Assembly: GCA_002490775.1 (NCBI GenBank)
Contig: DKUR01000030.1
Coordinates: 1-14,237 of the forward strand
Source of the DNA: Lachnospiraceae bacterium UBA7199
GTDB lineage: Bacteria; Bacillota; Clostridia; Lachnospirales; Lachnospiraceae
Direction: 5' to 3'
DNA length: 14,237 nt
In this document: positions 1-5,881 of the stretch, piece by piece
How positions within the stretch are numbered: position 1 is the first letter of the stretch
Layout: the number at the start of each line of letters is the position of its first letter
Made by a program: the position numbers and the translations under genes
Notes under the pieces: model-generated
Seen by the model: only the letters and a program-made list of their open reading frames with translations
Database searches by the model: none
Told to the model about the DNA's origin: nothing

Positions 1-300
1 ATAGAAAAATATTCATTAAATAATAGACCAGTTGAAACTTTATTTAATAATTCAAATATATCTGTCTTAGAACAGGATTATAATTTCGTCTTTCACAGTT
101 ATCTTAGATATTTGCAGGCAAATGAGAGTGATGCTGCTAAAGCAGGAACTGAAGCAACGGCAATTGCTGCACTTGCTATTGATCTTTTGGAAAGTGAAAG
201 TGTAGCGGACACTAGAATGATTGGAAACATTTATGAGAAGGTTGGCAAGCAAATGAATTTAACGGAGGACGAGTTTGGAGATCTTTTTAGTGACAGGTAA
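1..300 (+). CDS. 3' end of an unidentified protein, first gene of the deaminase operon
   Basis: The reading frame is open from the first base of the window to the TAA at 298-300, giving 99 visible C-terminal residues; the start lies outside. The TTG at 112 is internal and should not be taken as the start. The visible part is hydrophilic, with no membrane segment or signal peptide. It has an alanine-rich helix-like stretch (AAKAGTEATAIAALAIDLLE) and an acidic end (EDEFGDLFSDR). I do not recognise a family from this tail alone. It ends 25 bp before the large adenosine-deaminase gene on the same strand, with no terminator between, so the two are almost certainly cotranscribed. In RADAR loci the deaminase gene rdrB follows the ATPase gene rdrA, so this could be the C-terminus of RdrA. 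That is inference from position only; an accessory protein is also possible. Confidence 0.75.
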   Translation: MEKYSLNNRPVETLFNNSNISVLEQDYNFVFHSYLRYLQANESDAAKAGTEATAIAALAIDLLESESVADTRMIGNIYEKVGKQMNLTEDEFGDLFSDR

Positions 301-325
301 GAAATTTGATGAAAGAGGTTAGTAT

Positions 326-3055
326 ATGAATGATACAATAAACCGATATCTATCAATTCTTTGTTATCCCTTTGCTTCGCTGGATTTCTTTATGGAGGAT
401 TACTTTGAGGAAATTGCATCAAATCAAAATGGATGCAAAAAGATAGAGGATAGACTGCGAGAGGATGCGGTACGGCATGTTCAGAGAAGTGGTATAGTGT
501 ATTCTTATGATGAAATATATTTATATCTGGATAAATGTTATTTATATGCATTGCACACTCATAAATATAGAAGTGCATTAGAATTGTATTTGGATTTGTT
601 AAGTAAAATCATGTGTTCTATGATATCTCAAAGAGATGGTAAAATTGTCTTTAAATACTGGGAGAATAAAAATGATGATGATTTTTTGGACGGATTTGGA
701 GATGCTAATAAAATCTTTATATTTCACAGCTTGATTATGCATATACCGTTGGACTTTATAGTGATGTATTATTTAACACAAAATCCGCATAATGATATTT
801 GGAGTCTTGATAATTACTATGGTCAGATAGAAGTGGCAGATCAGCAGCTTGCGGGTCTATTGAAAGCAGGAGTAGCGGAAAACCATTTGCATAAAGGTGT
901 GTCAGTATCTTTTTTTGAGATATGGGATGTTTTTATGCGGCCCGTAAGTAGTTATTCTATAAAAGTGTTTGAAAGTATAAAATTAGAATGGAGAGATCCG
1001 CAATACAAGGAAAGTGAGTTATTGTTTTATATTTTGGTTGCAGCACTTGCTCGCATATGGATTGCTATGGCTTTGCGGAGATATTCTGATAGAGGGGTGG
1101 AATTAAATGATGAAGAGGCAGAACTTATTAAGCTAATCCAATATTTTGAAGATGGGAGGCAGTTGAGAGACTGGTACAGGGATAAATGGGGAAATGCGTC
1201 AGAAAAGGATGCTTTGCATGGCGTATTGCTTTTTTGTCAGAATCAGTGGGATACGCTTTTACAAATGCTTCCTCAGCAACAGGAGGATAGGACAATTGTG
1301 CAGGCGATATTTGATGTACCAGCACATTTACATACTTTGGATGAAAATATTTTCCTGTTCTATGGAATGCAGTATATGAATTCGTGTAGAGAACAGTGTT
1401 CAATGTCAAGGAAAAATATCTTTCTGGGAATTAGGATAGAGAGATGCCTTTTACAGTATTTACGAGTAAAAAATCATATGTTTGGATGCACAGTTCAGAA
1501 AAAATCTATACGGGGGTTGGATTTTTTTCAGAAAGAATATTATGAGAAGGATTCCAAATTAAACAAACTGAGTTGTTTTCTTGCTGGCAGCATATCAAGG
1601 CTGAAAAATATGACGATATATTGGGAACAAGCAATGCGGAAACAGTTCCAGAATATAGATCTAAAAAAAATTGAATTTAGAATGTCTATTGATGACAAAG
1701 AAAGTGGACTGCGTAGAGATGTGTATAGTTTCTTGGAAGCGTATAGGAATATTATCAGAGCAGATTATTGTAAAAAGCAAAATGGAATCTATATTGTCCA
1801 GCGTTCTTTCCCAAGAGTCGGATTAGTTTTTCATCTTTTAAAGAAAAAGGATGAGACAATTCCTGAAAAATGTATTCTGGATGGCATGGACGATAAGGAA
1901 AAATTGCAGTTCGGAATTATAGAAGAAAAATATTGTAGACAAATTGAAAGTATACGCAAGCTTCGGGACGAAGTGCCGGGATTAGATTGCTATATCGTGG
2001 GAATTGATGCTGCCAGTCTTGAAAATGCTACTCCAGTATGGGTTTTTGTCAAGGCTTACAGTATAGCAAGAGATAGTTTATTAGAACAGGTGGGATATGC
2101 GAATGAGGGAAATCGGAGTTTGCGGTTTACTTTTCATGCAGGAGAAGATTTTCGACATATTTTGTCAGGATTAAGACGTGTGGATGAGGCGATTACATTT
2201 TTAAAGTTCCATGCAGGTGATCGAATTGGGCATGGAACGGCGTTGGGGACCTTACCAGAGCGATGGAAACAGAATAATCCTTTTGTGGTATTGCCTAGGA
2301 TAGAGGCGTTGGAAAATTATATATGGGCATATTATCTTCTAAGCCAGGATGTATTTCACTTTAATTCCACTTTAATGGCTTATATTGAAGATCGGGTGCA
2401 TAGCTTGGCAAGAGAAATTTATGGAAGCTCTCAAGGGATATCCATACAGGTTCTTATGGAAGGATATTTGAGAATGTTTGAAGAATCAACAGAAATAAGT
2501 GACCTTTGCAAAGCGGCAAATGATGTAGGATTTTGCAAACAAGTTCGGGAAGAAAAATGTAATGAGATCTTATGGAATGGAGAAAAAATAGCATTTGCAA
2601 GGCATTGTAGAAAGTTTTTGGTACAGATGGAACAGCCTATAAACTATGAGGTAACAGAGCAGGATATTCAAATTACGGAAACACTACAAAATTTGTTGTG
2701 TCAAAAATTAAGCAGAAATGGGATTGTGGTGGAGATTAATCCTTCTTCTAATGTTGCTATAGGAGAGATAGATAAAATTATAGACAACCAAATCTATCGT
2801 TTGAATAGGCCAAACAAAGAAAATAATGTGATGGTTTGTATTAATTCGGACGATCCAACAGTGTTCCATACTAATGTTTCTAATGAGTTAGCCTATATTT
2901 ATTATGGAATGCTTTATAATTCTGTCAGCAGAGAATGCGCATTGGCATGGATTGACAAGGTAAGGGAATGTGGAATTAAATCCTCCTTTTTGCAGGGGGA
3001 GAAAACAGATCAGCAAATATATGACCACTTGGAGCAGATGCTTCAAATGATATGA
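326..3055 (+). CDS. rdrB: Large adenosine deaminase, RdrB-like (RADAR anti-phage system)
   Basis: This 909-residue protein carries every adenosine deaminase metal and catalytic motif: H-L-H at 187-189 (first zinc pair), FHAGE with H604 and catalytic E607, RIGHG with H636, EINPSSN at 803-809 (the usual E-x-C/N-P-S/T-S-N), and SDDP with D842-D843. Ordinary adenosine deaminases are about 350 residues; here about 415 residues separate HxH from HAGE and about 205 separate H636 from DD. Large size with widely spaced motifs is characteristic of RdrB, which in RADAR works with the ATPase RdrA to convert adenine nucleotides or RNA adenosines to inosine during phage infection. The protein appears cytosolic, with no signal peptide. 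ATG 326 is supported by AAAGAGG at 312-318. The gene follows a partial ORF by 25 bp and is abutted by IS630 debris just after its stop; 66 residues follow DD, so the fold seems complete. The deaminase fold is very likely; the RADAR assignment is from size, motif spacing and operon position. Confidence 0.8.
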   Translation: MNDTINRYLSILCYPFASLDFFMEDYFEEIASNQNGCKKIEDRLREDAVRHVQRSGIVYSYDEIYLYLDKCYLYALHTHKYRSALELYLDLLSKIMCSMISQRDGKIVFKYWENKNDDDFLDGFGDANKIFIFHSLIMHIPLDFIVMYYLTQNPHNDIWSLDNYYGQIEVADQQLAGLLKAGVAENHLHKGVSVSFFEIWDVFMRPVSSYSIKVFESIKLEWRDPQYKESELLFYILVAALARIWIAMALRRYSDRGVELNDEEAELIKLIQYFEDGRQLRDWYRDKWGNASEKDALHGVLLFCQNQWDTLLQMLPQQQEDRTIVQAIFDVPAHLHTLDENIFLFYGMQYMNSCREQCSMSRKNIFLGIRIERCLLQYLRVKNHMFGCTVQKKSIRGLDFFQKEYYEKDSKLNKLSCFLAGSISRLKNMTIYWEQAMRKQFQNIDLKKIEFRMSIDDKESGLRRDVYSFLEAYRNIIRADYCKKQNGIYIVQRSFPRVGLVFHLLKKKDETIPEKCILDGMDDKEKLQFGIIEEKYCRQIESIRKLRDEVPGLDCYIVGIDAASLENATPVWVFVKAYSIARDSLLEQVGYANEGNRSLRFTFHAGEDFRHILSGLRRVDEAITFLKFHAGDRIGHGTALGTLPERWKQNNPFVVLPRIEALENYIWAYYLLSQDVFHFNSTLMAYIEDRVHSLAREIYGSSQGISIQVLMEGYLRMFEESTEISDLCKAANDVGFCKQVREEKCNEILWNGEKIAFARHCRKFLVQMEQPINYEVTEQDIQITETLQNLLCQKLSRNGIVVEINPSSNVAIGEIDKIIDNQIYRLNRPNKENNVMVCINSDDPTVFHTNVSNELAYIYYGMLYNSVSRECALAWIDKVRECGIKSSFLQGEKTDQQIYDHLEQMLQMI

Positions 3056-3073
3056 GAAGTGATTGATTATCGC

Positions 3074-3385
3074 TCATAGACGCAGACGATCAATTGCCTT
3101 CTGAGGAACTGTATTTACCCAATTGATAAATTTCTGTACTGCCACCCTTATTTCCTGTCGGGAATGGAAGAATACATTATTGATCACGGGGTCTTTCAGC
3201 CAGCCCCAAAGTTCCTCAATCTTATTCAGATTAGGGCTGTATGGCGGTAAAAAAACAAGTTCCAGTCGTTCCCTGTTTTCTTCAGGGAAACTCCGCAGTA
3301 ACTTTGCATGATGGATTCTGGCATTATCAAGAATCATAACTGCTTTTCCGTCAGGATATTGTTCCAAAACATTTTTCAGAAAATG
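3074..3385 (-). pseudogene. IS630-family transposase, C-terminal fragment cut by IS66
   Basis: Reading leftwards, the frame encodes about 103 residues of an IS630-type DDE transposase. It has the second catalytic Asp region (MILDNARIHHA), the family signature LPPYSPNLNKIEELW with the catalytic Glu, and a natural end (AIDRLRL, TGA at 3076-3074). A full IS630 transposase is about 340 residues, so the helix-turn-helix half and the first catalytic Asp are missing. The frame runs on into the IS66 end up to about 3415, and the first residues of that extension (MLNSY) are encoded by the IS66 inverted repeat, not by IS630. The break at 3385/3386 is therefore the IS66 insertion point. The fragment is not functional. 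Its stop lies only 18 bp from the rdrB-like stop on the opposite strand, so the IS630 end must lie within or at the end of that gene. Confidence 0.9.
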
Positions 3386-3403
3386 GTAACTATTCAGCAC
3401 CCC
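3386..3403 (+). repeat. IS66-type left terminal inverted repeat
   Basis: GTAACTATTCAGCACCCC. It matches the right terminal repeat at 16 of 18 positions, with the first 12 identical. Confidence 0.88.
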
Positions 3404-3725
3404 GTTTAGGGTACATTAATTTTTGGTCAGAACGGAGAAAATAAATTTTCTGTTTTACTATTGTTTTTTTGCGAAAAGTGGATAACTCTTCGATATAACT
3501 GCCAAGTGCTCATGACCTGTGGATTACTAAACCACAAATCCCTGATTACAGCCAGACAATGTACTATTTGTGGATTTTATCTGAGAGTTATCGGCACATA
3601 ATCCCTGTTTTTTTTCTGGTTATCCACCGTCATTTTGACAGTACATCAAAATAATACGATTCGCTTTTTGGCTCATTTTCCGTTAAAATAGAAGTATCAA
3701 ATTTTATCGGAAGAAGGTGGCCTGA
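3404..3725 (+). other. IS66 leader: non-coding, rich in inverted repeats
   Basis: About 320 bases separate the left inverted repeat from the transposase start, with no supported gene. Two nested long-range inverted repeats are visible. GTGGATAAC at 3478-3486 is complementary to GTTATCCAC at 3619-3627, and CCACAAAT at 3532-3539 to ATTTGTGG at 3566-3573. GTGGATT recurs at 3519-3525 and 3570-3576, and AATCCCTG at 3537-3544 and 3600-3607. These could be transposase binding sites or an mRNA structure that limits transposase expression. The stretch ends in the ribosome binding site AGAAGGTGG at 3712-3720. Confidence 0.5.
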
Positions 3726-5162
3726 TTGACAAACGATGAACTGATTAAACAGTTATTACAACAAAATGAAACATTATCAGCAACAGTCGCTGCTCAGACT
3801 CAGTTGATTGCCCAACTCAAGCAGACCATACAGGAACTGAAGGAACAGCTTAACAAAAATTCCCAAAACAGTTCCAAACCGCCATCCAGCGATGGCTTTA
3901 AAAAGCCCGCCCCAAAGAGCCTCCGGAAGCCATCCGGAAAAAAGGCTGGCGGGCAGAGCGGGCACCAGGGGACACATCTGGCAGTAGTAACGGCTCCGGA
4001 TGAAATTGTCAGGCATATGCCGTCCTCATGCGAAGGATGCCCGCACTGTCAGATGTGCAAAGACACCGCATGCATTGCAGAAAAACGCCATGTGATTGAT
4101 GCGGTTGTCACAGTCAATGTAACAGAACATCAGTCACTGGAACTTCCGATCTATATGCTGCATGGGGACACCCGCAGAGGAGGGTTTCCTTCTGATGTAA
4201 AAGCAGCCGTACAGTATGGCCAAAACCTGCAGGCATTGTCGGTGGCATTAAATACCGTGGGTGCAGTCAGCGTCAAACGCACCCATGAGATTCTTTCCGG
4301 AGTATTTAACATTCCGATCGCAACAGGAACGATCAGCAGCATGGTGAAAAAATGCGCTGACAGTCTGGATGAGACAGTATGTAAGATCAAGGATAAGATG
4401 ATCGGTTCCGCTCCTGGACATTTCGATGAGACCGGAACCAGAGTGGATAAAAAACTCTGGTGGGTACATGATGCCTCAAACTGTGAATACACCTATCTTG
4501 ATATCAGTCCCAAACGTGGAACTGCCGGCATGGAGCAATGCGGTGTCCTCCCGGAATTCAAAGGGACTGCCATGCATGACTGCCGGGCTTCCTACTGGAA
4601 CTACCCGGATATACAGCATGCAGTCTGCTGTGCCCATCTTCTCCGTGAGCTGACCGGGATAAGTGAAAACCATCCCGGCCAGAAATGGGCATCTGGATTT
4701 ATAAACCTTTTACTGGAAATGAAAAAGGTCAAAGAGAAAACTGTAGAGAAGGGCAAAGACTTTCTGAGCTATTATCACTGTCATAAGTTCGATAAGAAGT
4801 ATGATGAACTCCTCGAACTGGCAAGGAAAGAAAATCCTCTTCCGGAAACCGCAAAGAAAAAACGTGGACGGAAGAAAAAAGGGAAAATCCTTGCCCTGGT
4901 AGAACGCCTTACGAAATACAAGGGATCAGTCTGCCTTTTTATCCATGACTTCATGGTTCCGTTTGATAACAACCAGGCGGAGCGTGATCTTCGGGTGATA
5001 AAGGTTAAAACGAAAGTATCCGGATGCTTCCGAACCGAAGAAGGTGCCAGAGATTATCTGAAAATCATGTCCTATGTTGGCACGGCACATAAGCAGGGGT
5101 ACAATGCTTATGAAGCAATCAAAAATGCAATTTCAGGTCATCCGGATTTCATCTTTGAATAA
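3726..5162 (+). CDS. IS66-family transposase (TnpC type)
   Basis: This 478-residue DDE transposase appears intact. The N-terminus is a leucine-zipper-like coiled coil (about residues 1-45), followed by the IS66 hallmark NSSKPPSSDG. Next is a zinc-finger-like cluster with C102, C105, C108 and C111. The catalytic triad is visible as HFDETG with D234, HDCRASYW with D285, and NNQAERDLR with E419. The start is TTG 3726, chosen because AGAAGGTGG at 3712-3720 is correctly spaced and the nearby ATG at 3736 is out of frame. A weak TTG start is common for transposases and limits expression. The length is slightly below the 500 or more residues of proteobacterial members, as in single-gene Bacillota versions. 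The base composition is more GC-rich than the adjacent deaminase operon, fitting an independent origin. Confidence 0.93.
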   Translation: MTNDELIKQLLQQNETLSATVAAQTQLIAQLKQTIQELKEQLNKNSQNSSKPPSSDGFKKPAPKSLRKPSGKKAGGQSGHQGTHLAVVTAPDEIVRHMPSSCEGCPHCQMCKDTACIAEKRHVIDAVVTVNVTEHQSLELPIYMLHGDTRRGGFPSDVKAAVQYGQNLQALSVALNTVGAVSVKRTHEILSGVFNIPIATGTISSMVKKCADSLDETVCKIKDKMIGSAPGHFDETGTRVDKKLWWVHDASNCEYTYLDISPKRGTAGMEQCGVLPEFKGTAMHDCRASYWNYPDIQHAVCCAHLLRELTGISENHPGQKWASGFINLLLEMKKVKEKTVEKGKDFLSYYHCHKFDKKYDELLELARKENPLPETAKKKRGRKKKGKILALVERLTKYKGSVCLFIHDFMVPFDNNQAERDLRVIKVKTKVSGCFRTEEGARDYLKIMSYVGTAHKQGYNAYEAIKNAISGHPDFIFE

Positions 5163-5164
5163 GG

Positions 5165-5182
5165 GTGGTTCTGAATAGTTAC
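5165..5182 (-). repeat. IS66-type right terminal inverted repeat
   Basis: On the minus strand this reads GTAACTATTCAGAACCAC. It begins 2 bp after the transposase stop and ends at the boundary with the hairpin-rich mob region. Confidence 0.88.
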
Positions 5183-5240
5183 GAAAATTGTTATAATTTA
5201 GCGTAAATGAAGCCATATTTTAAGAGAGCAAGAGCAAAAT

Positions 5241-5350
5241 GTAGCCGAAAGGCTACAAAATAAGGGCAAAGGGCAGCCATAAAAGGCTGCATGATAAGGG
5301 GCAGGCATTAAAACCTGTATAATAAGAGCAAAAAGCAGCCGAAAGGCTGC
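5241..5350 (+). repeat. Array of short hairpins spaced about 32 bp
   Basis: Four hairpins follow each other: GTAGCC-GAAA-GGCTAC (5241-5256), GCAGCC-ATAAAA-GGCTGC (5273-5290), CAGG-loop-CCTG (5302-5317) and GCAGCC-GAAA-GGCTGC (5335-5350). A fifth left arm (GTAGCCG, 5367-5373) keeps the spacing and opens the terminator-like structure that follows. Starts are 28-34 bp apart, and linkers share a motif like AATAAGGGCAAA. Arms vary while pairing is kept, and two loops are GNRA-type GAAA. It resembles decayed tandem copies of one structural unit. Function is unknown; position upstream of a relaxase suggests an oriT accessory or leader role. Confidence 0.7.
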
Positions 5351-5368
5351 AAATAAGGGCGTAAATGT

Positions 5369-5421
5369 AGCCGTCTGTTTTGAGACTGACATATCGGGTT
5401 TCAGGCAGGCGGCTTTCTTTA
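5369..5421 (+). terminator. Terminator-like stem followed by T-rich run
   Basis: AGCCGTCTG at 5369-5377 can pair with CAGGCGGCT at 5406-5414 (9 bp as RNA, one U-G pair), and TTCTTT follows at 5415-5420. The loop contains a smaller hairpin, GTCT/AGAC. This could end transcription coming from the IS66 side, or act as an attenuator before the relaxase leader. The loop is long, so confidence is moderate. Confidence 0.4.
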
Positions 5422-5492
5422 TGTCCTAAAAAGACCTGTTTGGGAGACAGCTTCGGAGGAGTCCGGGGAGTTTCAGGCAGCAATTTCCGGGG

Positions 5493-5505
5493 AGGGCGCA
5501 AGCCC
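5493..5505 (-). other. Candidate oriT nic site (MOB-Q like)
   Basis: On the minus strand this reads GGGCTTGCGCCCT. Its TGCGCCCT matches the core of the nic consensus of MOB-Q relaxases (TAAGTGCG/CCCT), although the preceding bases are CT rather than AG. The same bases form a GGGC-GCAA-GCCC hairpin. It lies about 380 bp upstream of the relaxase gene. Nicking the minus strand would send the relaxase gene in last, the usual arrangement. Assignment is by motif similarity and position only. Confidence 0.35.
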
Positions 5506-5530
5506 TTCCCTAAGCCCTCGGCGTTTGAGA

Positions 5531-5824
5531 GCGAAATACACCCTCTGCACAAACCTTCGGTTTATGCTCCGGGGATTTCGCCCTGCCGGGGGCAAATTTG
5601 CGCCTGCGCAAATTTACAGTCCGAAAGAGCCGGACTGTATTTATCCATGCCGCCACAAAAGGCAGGCGCATGGATGCTGTTGCTGTGGGCGGCTACATTT
5701 TTGAGCAAATGTGCAGCAACATTGACGGGACTTCGCAGAAGTCCCCCTGCGGCTGTCAGAAATGGACAGCCGTGAACTGCCCGGATATGGGCAGCGGTTC
5801 GTAGTAAGCCGCCATATGGCGGCT
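5531..5824 (+). other. Train of consecutive perfect hairpins upstream of the relaxase gene
   Basis: This non-coding stretch is almost wholly paired. GCGAAAT/ATTTCGC (5531-5581) encloses AAACC-TTC-GGTTT. Then come AAATTTGCG/CGCAAATTT (5594-5615), ACAGTCC/GGACTGT (5616-5638), TCCATGC/GCATGGA (5644-5674) and TGTTGCTG/CAGCAACA (5678-5721, enclosing ACATTT/AAATGT). They are followed by GGGACTTC/GAAGTCCC (5727-5745), GGCTGTC/GACAGCC (5751-5771), CTGCCC/GGGCAG (5777-5794) and the 18-bp palindrome at 5807-5824. Most linkers are 3-5 nt. Open frames here (for example 5380-5775) have compositions dictated by the hairpins and no ribosome binding site. It may be an oriT region or a structured RNA leader of the relaxase mRNA. 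Confidence 0.7.
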
Positions 5825-5881
5825 GCTCATATAAAAGCGACGGCATTAGATTATCCGCCAAAGGAAAGGAGAAAGGCATTT

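Larger units (their letters stand above)
3386..5182 (+). mobile_element. IS66-family insertion sequence with single transposase gene
   Basis: The element is bounded by inverted repeats that start with GTAA, as in the IS66 family. The left end reads GTAACTATTCAGCACCCC and the right end, on the other strand, GTAACTATTCAGAACCAC (16/18 identical). It is about 1.8 kb and holds one tnpC-like gene and no separate tnpA or tnpB. IS66 elements usually make 8-bp target duplications. Here GAAAATGG at 3379-3386 and GAAAATTG at 5183-5190 match 7/8 if the target copy includes the first G of the left repeat, so the exact end is uncertain by one base. Removing the element and one target copy joins the IS630 frame in phase to F-N-N-Y-N-L-T read outward, so it inserted into the IS630 transposase gene. 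Confidence 0.88.

Noticed and set aside
112..300. Independent small 62-residue gene starting at TTG 112
   Set aside because: The same frame is open back to the window edge and there is no ribosome binding site before 112, so it is the tail of a larger gene.
3777..4972. Several antisense open frames of 60-113 codons inside the IS66 transposase, and similar shadows inside the deaminase, relaxase, aminotransferase and pckA genes
   Set aside because: They overlap strongly supported genes on the opposite strand or in other frames, lack ribosome binding sites, and show no recognisable domains.
5241..5373. CRISPR array
   Set aside because: Units are short hairpins with changing arms and similar linkers. 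There are no identical 24-37 bp repeats with unique spacers, and no cas genes.
5380..5775. 131-codon open frame on the plus strand and an overlapping 111-codon frame on the minus strand (5562-5897)
   Set aside because: Both run through the hairpin train, whose palindromes keep several frames open on both strands. There is no ribosome binding site, and no protein family is recognisable.
5762..5881. Upstream ATG start for the relaxase (608 residues)
   Set aside because: It would translate two perfect hairpins and the 18-bp palindrome, and lacks a ribosome binding site. GTG 5882 has AAAGGAG and GAAAGG correctly placed, and family homology begins after it.
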